DNA of 21,988 nt, taken from positions 400 through 22,387 of the forward strand of contig DHIZ01000366.1 in assembly GCA_002404055.1 (NCBI GenBank), written 5' to 3'. This stretch comes from Chloroflexi bacterium UBA4733. GTDB lineage: Bacteria; Chloroflexota; UBA4733. Of this stretch, positions 14,403 through 21,988 are shown one piece after another (the first letter of the stretch is position 1; each line of letters opens with the position of its first letter). The position numbers were made by a program, and so were the translations under genes. The notes under the pieces were generated by a model. The model was not told the origin of the DNA, ran no database searches, and saw only the letters and a program-made list of their open reading frames with translations.

Positions 14403-14446
14403 TCACGCATCCCGTGGGCGTCAACGACCAAACGGGTGATCCATAG
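14399..14446 (+). other. 15-codon open frame overlapping the peptidase stop (ATGA), perhaps a truncated fifth gene
   Basis: ATG 14399 overlaps the peptidase stop as ATGA, as the ACP and Xre genes do, and runs MITHPVGVNDQTGDP to TAG at 14444. It may be the remaining 5' end of a lost downstream gene or chance. The motif GGTGAT-x-CATAG occurs at its end and again just before hsdR. Nothing else is seen in 14447-14468. Confidence 0.2.
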
Positions 14447-14468
14447 ACTTTTTCGGTGATGCATAGCC

Positions 14469-17400
14469 ATGTCCGTTCCCGCACGTTACCATCTCCCCAT
14501 GCCTGCTGACTACTCCGAAGACTCCCTAATCGAGCAGCCCGCCATTGCCCTGTTCGCCCAACTTGGCTGGCAGACTGCCAACTGCTTCCACGAGCGCTTC
14601 GGCGCGAACGGCACGCTGGGGCGGGAGACGGCGCACGATGTTGTCCTGCGGCCTCGGTTGCGCTGGGCTTTGCAGGTACTCAATCCGGGTGTGGCCGAAC
14701 GGGTGATCGAACTGGCTGTCGAGACGCTGGCGCAGGAGTGGAGCGCGCTCAGTCCGGCGCAGGCGAACCGGGAGGTCTACGGGCTGCTCAAGGACGGTGT
14801 GCCGGTCAGCTATCGCGACGACAACGGGGAGGAGGCGCTGCAGACGGTGCGCGTGATCGACTGGCAGCAGCCGGAACGCAACGACTTCTTCCTGGCGTCG
14901 CAGTTCTGGGTGGCGGGCGACATGTACCGGCGGCGGGCCGATCTGGTCGGCTTTGTCAACGGCCTGCCGCTGGTGCTCGTCGAGTTGAAGGCCGTCCACC
15001 GGCGGCTGGAAGACGCCTATACCGACAGCTTGCGTGACTACAAGGCGATCATCCCGCAGCTCTTCCCCTACAACGCCTTCATCATCCTCAGCAACGGCGC
15101 CGAGAGCCGCGTCGGCACGCTGACGGCAGCCTGGGAGCACTTCGCGGAGTGGAAGCGGGTCAGCGGCGAGGACGAAGCGGCCGCCGTGTCGCTGGAGACG
15201 ATCATTCGGGGGACCTGCGACAAGGCGCGCTTGCTGGACCTTGTCGAGAACTTCACGCTCTTCCGCGAGGGCCAGGGGGCGCTGGTCAAGCTGCTGGCGA
15301 AGAACCATCAGTACCTCGGCGTCAACAATGCAGTCCGGGCGCTGGAGACGTTGCCGGAGCAGCAGGGACGGCTCGGCGTCTTCTGGCACACCCAGGGCAG
15401 CGGCAAGAGCCTTTCGATGGTCTTCTTCGTCCAGAAGACGCTGCGCCGCCTGCCGGGGGCCTGGACCTTCCTGATCGTCACGGACCGCCTGGAACTGGAC
15501 GACCAGATCTATAAAACCTTCGCCGAGGTCGGCGCGGTGACGGAGCGGCAGGTGCAGGCTACGAGCGGCGCGCACCTGCAACAACTGTTGCGCGAATCGC
15601 ACCGCACGGTCTTCACGCTGATCCAGAAGTTCCACGCGCCGCCCGGCGTGGCGTACCCGCCGCTGTCTGATCGCTCCGACATCATCGTCATCACCGACGA
15701 GGCGCACCGCAGCCAGTACGAGACGCTGGCGCTGAACATGCGCAACGCCCTGCCCAATGCCGCCTTCATCGCCTTCACCGGCACGCCGCTGCTGGCCAAT
15801 GAAGAGCCGACGCGCCGCGTCTTCGGCGACTACGTCAGCGTCTACAACTTTGCCCAGTCGGTGGCCGACGGCGCCACGGTCCCCCTCTACTACGAGAACC
15901 ACGTCCCGGAGCTCCAGCTCACCCGCAACGACCTCAATGCCGAACTGGAAGCGCTGATCGAGGAGGAAGGGCTGGACGACAGCCAGCAGCGCCGCCTGGA
16001 GCGGGAGTTCGGGCGCGAATACCACCTCATCACCCGCGACAGCCGCCTGGAGCGCATCGCCGCCGATCTGGTGGAGCACTTCAGCCGGCGCGGCCAGTTT
16101 GGCAAGGGGCTGGCAGTGTCGATCGACAAGGCCACCGCCGTGCGGATGTACGACAAGGTGCGCCGCCTCTGGGGCGAGAAGCTGGCCACGCTGCGCGCGG
16201 CCGCGGCGCGGGCGGTTTCCCCGGCGGAGGCGCTGCAGGCGACGATCCAGTTTATGGAGACGACCGACATGGCCGTCGTGGTGTCCGAGGCACAGAACGA
16301 GGTGGAGGACTTTCGAGCGGAAGGTCTGGATATCGCGCCACACCGCCGCCGGATGCTCACGGAAGACCTGGCAGCGAAGTTCAAGGACCCGGCCAACCCG
16401 CTACGCCTGGTCTTCGTCTGCGCCATGTGGATCACCGGCTTCGACGTGCCCAGCCTTGCCACGGTCTATCTCGACAAGCCTATGCGCAATCACACGCTCA
16501 TGCAGACGATCGCCCGCGCCAACCGCGTCTTTGAAGGCAAGACGAACGGCCTGATCGTCGACTACGTCGGCATCTTCCGCGACCTGCAATCGGCCCTGGC
16601 CATCTACGGCTCGCACGACGGCGCCGCCGAGCCGGGCGACCTGCCGGTGCAAGCCAAGGAGCAGGCGGTGGCCGCGCTCCGAGCGACGCTGGACGAGTTG
16701 GATGGCTTCTGCCGCCAGCGCGGCGTCGATATCGCCGCCATCATCGCCGCCGCCGGCTTTTCCCGGCTGAAGCTCCTGGAAGACGCCTTCGACGCGCTGG
16801 TGACCAATGACCAGACTCAGAACGCCTACCTGGCGCTGGCGGCGGAGGCGGCACGGGGCTACCGGGCGATCCTGCCCGACCCGGCCGCCAACGCCTTTGC
16901 GCCGGCGCTCGCCTGTCATGCCGTCCTCGCCGCCCGCGTCCTCTCCGTGACGCCGCGGCCGGACATCAGCCGGGTCATGGCCGGCATCGCCCAGTTGCTC
17001 GATGCCTACATTACGCCGGAGGAACGCCGCATTGCCGAGTCGCCCGGCGTCTACAGCGTCGCCACGTCCACCGACCTCAGCGCCATCGATTTCGGGCGGC
17101 TGCGTGCGCAATTTGCGGAGCACCGTCACGTGGCCGCCGCCCGCCTGCGCGCCGCCATCGCTGACCAGTTGCAGACGATGCTGCAGCGCAACCGCAGCCG
17201 CCTGAACTACCAGGAACGCTTCCAGCGCCTGATCGACGCCTACAACGCCGGTACGCTGAGCATTGATCGCTTCTTCACCGAGCTGGTGCTGCTCTCCCGC
17301 GAACTGGAGACCGAAGCGGCTCGCGCCGCCCACGAAGGGCTGTCGGAAGAGGAACTGGCCGTGGTCGACCTACTCCGCCTACCTGACCTGCCACTGGCCG

Positions 17401-17657
17401 ATGGCGACGATGCCGCGCTCAAGCAGGCGGCAGGTGATCTGCTCACCCGACTCAAAGCGGAGACGCTGACGCTCGACTGGCGCCAACGCCAGCAAACACG
17501 GGCGCAAACGCTGACCGTCATCCGGAACGTGCTCGACCGCGCCTTGCCGCCCAGCTACACGCCGGAGCGCTACGAGCAAGTGTGTGCCGCCATCTACGAG
17601 CACGTCTACGACGCCTATGGTGGTCCGGGTCGCAGCGTTTATGGCGAAGTGGCGTAG
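14469..17657 (+). CDS. hsdR: Type I restriction endonuclease subunit R
   Basis: HsdR is the DNA-cleaving and ATP-driven translocating subunit of type I restriction enzymes. It has 1062 residues, a full length. The N-terminal nuclease has Asp158 in RRADLVGF and the E-x-K pair Glu172/Lys174 in LVELKAV, a PD-(D/E)XK site. The SF2 motor follows, with Walker A TQGSGKS (308-314), DEAH (410-413), the TGTP motif (437-440) and motif VI QTIARANRVFEGK (from about 679). A helical C-terminal region that docks on HsdM completes it. A second start at 14499 (MPADYSEDSLIEQPA) matches the usual family N-terminus and is equally possible; neither has a clear ribosome-binding site. Without HsdS and with HsdM truncated in this window, it cannot form a standard complex unless partners exist elsewhere. 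It lies 66 bp after the C1 peptidase gene. Confidence 0.95.
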   Translation: MSVPARYHLPMPADYSEDSLIEQPAIALFAQLGWQTANCFHERFGANGTLGRETAHDVVLRPRLRWALQVLNPGVAERVIELAVETLAQEWSALSPAQANREVYGLLKDGVPVSYRDDNGEEALQTVRVIDWQQPERNDFFLASQFWVAGDMYRRRADLVGFVNGLPLVLVELKAVHRRLEDAYTDSLRDYKAIIPQLFPYNAFIILSNGAESRVGTLTAAWEHFAEWKRVSGEDEAAAVSLETIIRGTCDKARLLDLVENFTLFREGQGALVKLLAKNHQYLGVNNAVRALETLPEQQGRLGVFWHTQGSGKSLSMVFFVQKTLRRLPGAWTFLIVTDRLELDDQIYKTFAEVGAVTERQVQATSGAHLQQLLRESHRTVFTLIQKFHAPPGVAYPPLSDRSDIIVITDEAHRSQYETLALNMRNALPNAAFIAFTGTPLLANEEPTRRVFGDYVSVYNFAQSVADGATVPLYYENHVPELQLTRNDLNAELEALIEEEGLDDSQQRRLEREFGREYHLITRDSRLERIAADLVEHFSRRGQFGKGLAVSIDKATAVRMYDKVRRLWGEKLATLRAAAARAVSPAEALQATIQFMETTDMAVVVSEAQNEVEDFRAEGLDIAPHRRRMLTEDLAAKFKDPANPLRLVFVCAMWITGFDVPSLATVYLDKPMRNHTLMQTIARANRVFEGKTNGLIVDYVGIFRDLQSALAIYGSHDGAAEPGDLPVQAKEQAVAALRATLDELDGFCRQRGVDIAAIIAAAGFSRLKLLEDAFDALVTNDQTQNAYLALAAEAARGYRAILPDPAANAFAPALACHAVLAARVLSVTPRPDISRVMAGIAQLLDAYITPEERRIAESPGVYSVATSTDLSAIDFGRLRAQFAEHRHVAAARLRAAIADQLQTMLQRNRSRLNYQERFQRLIDAYNAGTLSIDRFFTELVLLSRELETEAARAAHEGLSEEELAVVDLLRLPDLPLADGDDAALKQAAGDLLTRLKAETLTLDWRQRQQTRAQTLTVIRNVLDRALPPSYTPERYEQVCAAIYEHVYDAYGGPGRSVYGEVA

Positions 17658-17672
17658 GCAAACTCTGGTCGT

Positions 17673-18154
17673 GGAGGCAAGCCCCCTCCGGCTCGCACCG
17701 CTCGCCAGGTTCCCCCACTGCCGTGGAGGAACCGATCCTGCACGGCAAGGGACGGTCGCCTCCGGAACGGTACGGTTGGATCGAAGCGTCGTCGAGACGG
17801 AGTGCAGCGGCAACGGCACGGACGCGTCGACAGTCCGCGCCGACGACCGACGCGCCGACGCCGGCCGGCGACCGAAGGGAGACCCTGCGGCCGTAGCGCA
17901 GCGCGGCCGTTGCCGTGCGTCCAGCCCGCGGTGCCGGCGCGCCAGGAGTTCCGGGCGGGGTGGCAACACTGGGCTGCTCACGCGGCATCCCAAAGTCCAG
18001 CGGCCCGGCTTAGGCCGCAAGTCGAGAGCCAACGCGGCGATTGCAGACGCACCCAGGCCAGGGGTCCGCGACCGTCCCCTGCCGTGCAGGATCGGTTCCT
18101 CCACGGCAGTGGGGGAACCTGGCGAGCGGTGCGAGCCGGAGGGGGCCTGCCTCC
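17673..18154. repeat. Pair of 87-bp inverted repeats enclosing 308 bp (MITE- or BIME-like)
   Basis: Arms 17673-17759 and 18068-18154 are reverse complements at 85 of 87 positions. Each arm also folds on itself: TGCCGTG and CACGGCA flank an AGGA/TCCT stem. The spacer 17760-18067 has no convincing gene; open frames through it are long only because of high GC. It fills nearly the whole 515-bp gap between the convergent hsdR and accA, ending 18 bp from the accA stop, and would make a strong bidirectional transcription barrier. No target-site duplication was found at the edges. It may be one element with long terminal repeats or two copies of a dispersed repeat in opposite orientation. Confidence 0.8.
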
Positions 18155-18172
18155 GCGCTCGCCCTGCCCACC

Positions 18173-19141
18173 CTACACCGCTCCCGTCTCAAACCGCCCG
18201 AAGGCGCGGTACCGGTCGTATCGGCATTCCGCCCAGTCGGCGCCGGGTATGGCGAGGCGGGCGACCTCTTCCAGGAGCGCACTCTGCAGGGAGGCGGTCG
18301 CCGCGGCGGGGTCGCGTTGGGCGCCGCCGAGGGGCTCGGGTACTACGCGGTCGATGAGGCCGAGTTGGAATAACTGCCGGGCGGTGATTTGCATCTGGGT
18401 CGCCGCTTCCGGCGCCAATGCCACGTCGCGCCAGAGCACCATGGCGCAGGCTTCCGGCGCGATAGTGGCGTAGGTTGCATGCTCCAGCATCAGTACGCGG
18501 TTGCCCATGGCGATGGCGATCGCCCCGCCGCTGTTGCCCTCGCCGAGGATCACCGTCAGGATGGGCACGCGTAGTTCGGCCATGGTGCGCAGCACCTCGG
18601 CGATGGCCCACGACTGGCCGCGCTCTTCGTCGCCTTTGACGGAGCTGGCGCCGCTGGTATCCACGAAGGTGAGGATCGGCAGGCCGAACTTGGCGGCCTG
18701 CCGCATTAGTCGCTCCGCTTTGCGGTAGCCTTCCGGGTGCGGCATGCCGAAGTTGCGGGCGATGTTCTCCTTGGTGGAGCGGCCTTTCTGCTCGCCGACC
18801 AGCATCACCGACCGTCCGGCAAAAGTGGCGGGGCCGGCGACGATGGCGCCGTCGTCGCCAAAGCGGCGGTCGCCGTGTAGTTCCACGAAGTCGCTAAACA
18901 GGGTGCGGGCGTAGTCCAGGAAACGCGGCCGCTGCGGATGCCGGCTGATCTGCACCTCGTGCCACGGGCTTAACTGGCTGTAGAGTTCGCTGACTGTCTG
19001 GTCGTATTGCGCCTCCAGCCGGGCGATCTGGGCGGCGGCGTCCGGCACCTTGCTGGGGTTGGCCTTCTGCAGCCGTTCAAGGTTGGAACGGATTTCGGCT
19101 AACGGCTTTTCGAAATCCAGCTCGTTCACTGTGCGATTCAT
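18173..19141 (-). CDS. accA: Acetyl-CoA carboxylase carboxyltransferase subunit alpha
   Basis: AccA and AccD form the carboxyltransferase that moves CO2 from biotinyl-BCCP to acetyl-CoA, the first step of fatty-acid synthesis. It has 322 residues, normal length. The N-terminal helical arm (MNRTVNELDFEKPLAEIRSN) precedes the crotonase-like core: SRHPQRPRFLDYARTLFSDF, ELHGDRRFGDD, RNFGMPHPEGYRKAERLM and EGNSGGAIAIAMGNRVLML. In place of the usual DTPGAYPGxxAEERGQ, the sequence reads DTSGASSVKGDEERGQ, an unusual loop next to the active site. It starts 5 bp after accD on the same strand, with a G-run before the ATG, and is the last gene of the rimO-pgsA-accD-accA run. The inverted-repeat element lies just beyond its stop. 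Confidence 0.96.
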   Translation of the reverse strand: MNRTVNELDFEKPLAEIRSNLERLQKANPSKVPDAAAQIARLEAQYDQTVSELYSQLSPWHEVQISRHPQRPRFLDYARTLFSDFVELHGDRRFGDDGAIVAGPATFAGRSVMLVGEQKGRSTKENIARNFGMPHPEGYRKAERLMRQAAKFGLPILTFVDTSGASSVKGDEERGQSWAIAEVLRTMAELRVPILTVILGEGNSGGAIAIAMGNRVLMLEHATYATIAPEACAMVLWRDVALAPEAATQMQITARQLFQLGLIDRVVPEPLGGAQRDPAAATASLQSALLEEVARLAIPGADWAECRYDRYRAFGRFETGAV

Positions 19142-19146
19142 GCTGC

Positions 19147-20061
19147 TCAGGCCCCCCCGGCCATGGCCAGGCCGGCGAGTGCGACCGGTTGGGGTTGGGC
19201 TCCGGCTAGTCTCACGCAGTAATGGCGAAGGATGGTGGCCAGCGTCTGGTGGAGTTCACCGCGCGGCACAATGGCGTCGAGCATGCCGTGCTCCAGCATG
19301 AACTCGGCCCGCTGGGTATCTTCCGGCAGCTTCACCTTGACGGCCTGCAACACGCGCGGTCCGCTGAAGCCGATACGCGCGCCCGGTTCGGCCAGGATGA
19401 CGTCACCCAGGCTGGCCCAACTTGCCGTGGTGCCGCCGTAGGTCTGGTCGGCGATTACGGAGATGTAGGGGATACCAGTGCGGTCCAGGCGGGCCAGCGC
19501 TGCCCCGGCCTTGGCCATCTGCATGAGCGCTGTCGTCCCCTCGTGCAGGCGCATGCCGCCGGATTGCGAGATGATGATCAGCCCTCGCCCCTCGGCGCCG
19601 GCACGCTCGGCCGCGCGGGCGATCTTTTCGCCGGCGACAGCGCCGACAGTGCCACCGAGGAACTCCATGACCATCACCGCCAGGATCACCGGCAGACCGT
19701 CGAGCGTTGCTCGTCCGCTAATCACCGCTTCCGGCACGCCGGCGGAGGCCTCTGCTTCCGGCAGGCGTTGGGCATACCGTTTGCCACGAATCGTGAAATC
19801 GAGGGTGTCGAGCGGGCGCAGATCGTGGTCCGTCTCCTGCCAGGAGCCGGCATCGACCAGCAACTCGACGCGCCGTCCGACGGTCAGGTTGTGATGATAG
19901 GTGCAACGCGGGCAGACCCGCCAGTTGGCGTCGAGGTCCTTGACGTAAATCAGTTCGCGGCAGCCGTGGCACTTCTCCCACATGCCGTCGGGCAGGTTCT
20001 CACCTTCGTGCTTGTCGAGCGTCTTGTAGCGTTCGCCCCGTCCGCGGCGAATGAACTCCAT
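19147..20061 (-). CDS. accD: Acetyl-CoA carboxylase carboxyltransferase subunit beta
   Basis: This is the beta half of the carboxyltransferase, partner of the adjacent AccA. It has 304 residues. An N-terminal zinc ribbon has Cys31, Cys34, Cys50 and Cys53 (CHGC and CPRC). The crotonase-fold core shows VMEFLGGTVGAVAGEKIARA, IIISQSGGMRLHEGTTALMQ (many homologues have SASGGARMQEG) and IGFSGPRVLQ, then QRAEFMLEHGMLD. The start at 20061 has AGGGGG a few bases upstream and retains the family opening before the zinc ribbon. Adjacent accD and accA genes on one strand are common outside Enterobacteriaceae. It lies 10 bp downstream of pgsA. Confidence 0.96.
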   Translation of the reverse strand: MEFIRRGRGERYKTLDKHEGENLPDGMWEKCHGCRELIYVKDLDANWRVCPRCTYHHNLTVGRRVELLVDAGSWQETDHDLRPLDTLDFTIRGKRYAQRLPEAEASAGVPEAVISGRATLDGLPVILAVMVMEFLGGTVGAVAGEKIARAAERAGAEGRGLIIISQSGGMRLHEGTTALMQMAKAGAALARLDRTGIPYISVIADQTYGGTTASWASLGDVILAEPGARIGFSGPRVLQAVKVKLPEDTQRAEFMLEHGMLDAIVPRGELHQTLATILRHYCVRLAGAQPQPVALAGLAMAGGA

Positions 20062-20071
20062 CCGCTGCCCC

Positions 20072-20623
20072 CTATTCCGTTCGCTGCCTGGCCACCGGCG
20101 CCAGCAGCACCGGGAAGCCGTCGAAGCAGTATTGCGCGCCAGACACTACGGTAAGCGCCACGGCGAGCCACATCAGCCCGGTGGCGACGTTGGCATAAGG
20201 CTGCACTCCTGCGATGATACCGGCCAGCGCGATCAGTGTCACCACCGTCTTCAGTTTGCCACCGGCGCGCGCCGGGATGACGAGTCCGCGCGCCGCCGCG
20301 TAGCTGCGTAAGCCGGTGACGATGAATTCCCGGAAGATGATGATGATGGCGATCCAGACGAAGTAGCGCGGTTGCAGGCTGACCAGCGCCACGAGCAGGG
20401 CCGAGACGAGCACCTTGTCGGCGGTCAGGTCGAGAAAGACGCCCAGGTCGGAGTTCAGGCCCTGCTGGCGGGCCAGGTAGCCGTCGAGAAAGTCGGTGAT
20501 GGCCGCCACGACGAAGATGGCGGCGGCAATCAAGTGGTCGTTGGCGCTGGGGCGGAACATGAAGAACAGGATGAACGGCAGCAGCAGCGCGCGCGACACA
20601 CTGAGGGCATTGGGCAGATTCAC
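20072..20623 (-). CDS. pgsA: CDP-diacylglycerol-glycerol-3-phosphate 3-phosphatidyltransferase
   Basis: This is an integral membrane enzyme that makes phosphatidylglycerophosphate, committing CDP-diacylglycerol to phosphatidylglycerol. It has 183 residues, typical size, with several hydrophobic membrane helices (for example 12-23, 31-43, 71-83, 88-97 and 127-141). The CDP-alcohol phosphotransferase signature D-G-x2-A-R-x8-G-x3-D-x3-D is complete: Asp47, Gly48, Ala51, Arg52, Gly61, Asp65 and Asp69. The N-terminus MNLPNALSVSR is the family opening. The start codon is GTG, overlapping the rimO stop as GTGA (20620-20623), so translation is coupled. The family includes phosphatidylserine and other alcohol transferases, but the length and opening favour PgsA. 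The rimO-pgsA order is common in bacteria. Confidence 0.93.
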   Translation of the reverse strand: MNLPNALSVSRALLLPFILFFMFRPSANDHLIAAAIFVVAAITDFLDGYLARQQGLNSDLGVFLDLTADKVLVSALLVALVSLQPRYFVWIAIIIIFREFIVTGLRSYAAARGLVIPARAGGKLKTVVTLIALAGIIAGVQPYANVATGLMWLAVALTVVSGAQYCFDGFPVLLAPVARQRTE

Positions 20624-21988
20624 ACTGCGTCGCCGACAAGGTCGTGCGTGGTACTTTCACTGACCCTGACCTTGATCATGCTGCCGACCCGGTGCCGCCC
20701 GCGCACCAGCACGGCGCCGTCCACTTCTGGGGCGTCGCGGTAGGAGCGGCCGACGCTCATCAGGCCGCTCGCGCCGTGGTGGCGTTTGGCTGTGGCCACG
20801 TCCTGGGTACCCTCGATCAGCACGTCCAATGTCTTGCCGACCAGGGTGGCCTGCAACTGCGCCGAAATGGCCTCCTGCGCCTGCATGAGCCGCTGGCGAC
20901 GGCGTTGGCGCGTGCGCTCCGGCACCTGCTGCTCCATCTCGGCGCCTGGCGTGCCGTCCTCCGGCGAGTAGGTGAAGACGCCGGCGCGGTCGAAGCGCAT
21001 GCGTTGCAACCAGTCCAGCAGAAAGTCGAACTCGGCGCTGCTCTCACCGGGGAAGCCGACCATGAAGGTGGTGCGCACGGCGGCGCCGGGGATACACTCG
21101 CGGAAGCGGGCGATCAACTCCTCCGAGCGCTCGATCAGGTGGCCGCGCCGCATGCGCTTGAGCACCGCCGGGTGGGCATGCTGCATGGGGATGTCGATGT
21201 AGGGGCAGAAGGTCGGTACCTGGGCGATGCGGTCGATCATCTTCGCCGTCAGGCGATCGGGATGGATGTACATGACCCGCACCCAGGGGATCTCCGGTAC
21301 CTCAGCAGCCAGGGTCTCCAGGAGCAGCGGCAGCGACGTGTCGTCGCGGCGATCCAGCCCATAGGCGGTGGAGTCCTGCGACACGAGGATGATTTCTTTG
21401 ACGCCGTTGTCGGCCAGTTGGCGGGCCTCCTCCACGATCCGCTCCGGCGGCTTGCTGCGGTAGAGACCCTTCATGATCGGGATGGCGCAGAAGGTGCAGC
21501 CGTAGTTGCAGCCTTCCGAGATCTTGATGTAGGCGCTGGGGGCATGCACGCGCCGCGCCGTCGCCGGCCATTGATTGAGGACGGGCAGGCTGGCCGGGAA
21601 GCGCAGCAGCGAGCCCAGTTCGTTCGCGTCTTGCCGGCGCACTGGTGTGGCGCTGACACCGGCCAGCAGCTCGGGGAGGGTGCGCCAGGCGTCGATGCCG
21701 ACGATGGTGTCCACTTCCGGCAGATCCCGCGCCACCTCTTCCGAGTAGCGCTGCGAGAGGCAGCCGGCGGCGATCAACTGCTGGCCGGGCCGCTTCTGCT
21801 GGCCCAGCTCCAGCAGTCGGTCGATCGACTCTTGCTTGGCGACGTCGATGAAGCCGCAGGTGTTCACGATCATGACGTCGGCGTCGGCGGCGCGATCCAC
21901 CGGCACATGGCCGACGCCGCGCAGGGCCTGGTCCAGCGCTTCGGAATCGACAGTGTTCTTTGGGCAGCCGCGAGTATCGATATAAAAG
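20620..21988 (-). CDS. rimO: Ribosomal protein uS12 (S12) methylthiotransferase, N-terminus outside window
   Basis: This is a radical-SAM enzyme that methylthiolates the conserved aspartate of ribosomal protein S12. The frame is open to the window edge and only the first few residues appear missing. The N-terminal UPF0004 cluster cysteines are in RGCPKNTVDSE, NTCGF and AAGCLSQRY. The radical-SAM Cys triad is in SEGCNYGCTFCAIP, followed by KGLYRSKP. Downstream blocks include YIDIPMQHAHPAVLKRMRR, VRTTFMVGFPGE and FTYSPEDGTPGAEM, and a C-terminal TRAM domain covers the last 60 or so residues (LVGKTLDVLIEG). GCPKNTVDSE and the FCAIPxxKGxYRSxP context favour RimO over the tRNA enzyme MiaB. Its stop overlaps the pgsA start by 4 bases. 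Confidence 0.94.
   Translation of the reverse strand, partial: FYIDTRGCPKNTVDSEALDQALRGVGHVPVDRAADADVMIVNTCGFIDVAKQESIDRLLELGQQKRPGQQLIAAGCLSQRYSEEVARDLPEVDTIVGIDAWRTLPELLAGVSATPVRRQDANELGSLLRFPASLPVLNQWPATARRVHAPSAYIKISEGCNYGCTFCAIPIMKGLYRSKPPERIVEEARQLADNGVKEIILVSQDSTAYGLDRRDDTSLPLLLETLAAEVPEIPWVRVMYIHPDRLTAKMIDRIAQVPTFCPYIDIPMQHAHPAVLKRMRRGHLIERSEELIARFRECIPGAAVRTTFMVGFPGESSAEFDFLLDWLQRMRFDRAGVFTYSPEDGTPGAEMEQQVPERTRQRRRQRLMQAQEAISAQLQATLVGKTLDVLIEGTQDVATAKRHHGASGLMSVGRSYRDAPEVDGAVLVRGRHRVGSMIKVRVSESTTHDLVGDAV

Noticed and set aside
14526..16343. 605-codon open frame on the minus strand opposite hsdR
   Set aside because: It is a mirror of hsdR caused by high GC at codon position 3. It has no family motifs and a compositionally biased Arg/His/Gln-rich translation, and hsdR shows every expected motif.
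17584..18473. Long open frames running through the 17.7-18.4 kb gap
   Set aside because: They cross both arms of the inverted repeat, are Arg/Ala/Gly/Pro-rich, have no ribosome-binding site, and overlap hsdR or antisense accA.
20620..21988. tRNA methylthiotransferase MiaB
   Set aside because: GCPKNTVDSE, the FCAIPxxKGxYRSxP context and linkage to pgsA fit RimO better.

Overview
The window looks like a high-GC chromosome fragment from a bacterium, most probably a Chloroflexota member (Thermomicrobia-like). This is an inference from gene style. Solute-binding lipoproteins carry a Tat-type signal, a lipobox and long Ala/Ser/Thr linkers. The accessory genes are a sugar-acid enzyme set and an S53 peptidase. 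The intergenic palindromic elements resemble ones I associate with this phylum. No rRNA or tRNA gene and no CRISPR array was seen.

Layout. (1) 1-2585, plus strand: the 3' end of atpA, complete atpG, then a cysteine desulfurase where atpD/atpC would usually follow; the desulfurase may be translated leaderless. (2) 2603-2829: a short element of nested inverted repeats. (3) 2887-6361, minus strand: a sugar-type ABC solute-binding lipoprotein, a Gfo/Idh/MocA dehydrogenase and a TIM-barrel sugar isomerase/epimerase, read from a promoter overlapped by an inverted repeat. A divergent mandelate-racemase-type dehydratase lies at 6639-7778. Together these look like a carbohydrate or sugar-acid catabolic locus. 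(4) 7780-11850: a scrapyard of broken genes around an intact secreted S53 peptidase (7999-9171). It holds an hsdM fragment with an internal deletion, the 5' end of a solute-binding protein joined head-to-head to the 5' end of an isochorismatase-like gene, a mazE-like antitoxin with a gutted mazF, a 3'-truncated hsdM, and a 60-bp near-perfect palindrome that looks like two abutted insertion-sequence ends.

(5) 11951-14402, plus strand: the most interesting part. A compact four-gene operon encodes an acyl-carrier-protein-like protein, an Xre-type repressor, an ImmA/IrrE (M78) metallopeptidase fused to a C-terminal chagasin-like (I42) cysteine-protease-inhibitor domain, and a cytoplasmic papain-like (C1) peptidase. 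The genes overlap or nearly touch. The single promoter is bracketed by three TGTCGG-N5-CCGACA-type palindromes. Base composition by eye is less GC-rich than the flanks. My hypothesis is a stress- or phage-responsive protease module in which the C1 peptidase is the effector, the I42 domain restrains it, M78 cleaves the Xre repressor, and the ACP supplies a lipid or acyl-linked signal. The module sits where hsdS should be, between the broken hsdM and an intact hsdR (14469-17657).

(6) 17673-18154: two 87-bp repeats in inverted orientation (85/87 identical), 308 bp apart. (7) 18173-21988, minus strand: a housekeeping operon rimO (5' end outside the window)-pgsA-accD-accA, with overlapping or closely spaced genes. 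The core genes at both edges are ordinary. The middle 10 kb is a recombination-worn accessory or defence island.
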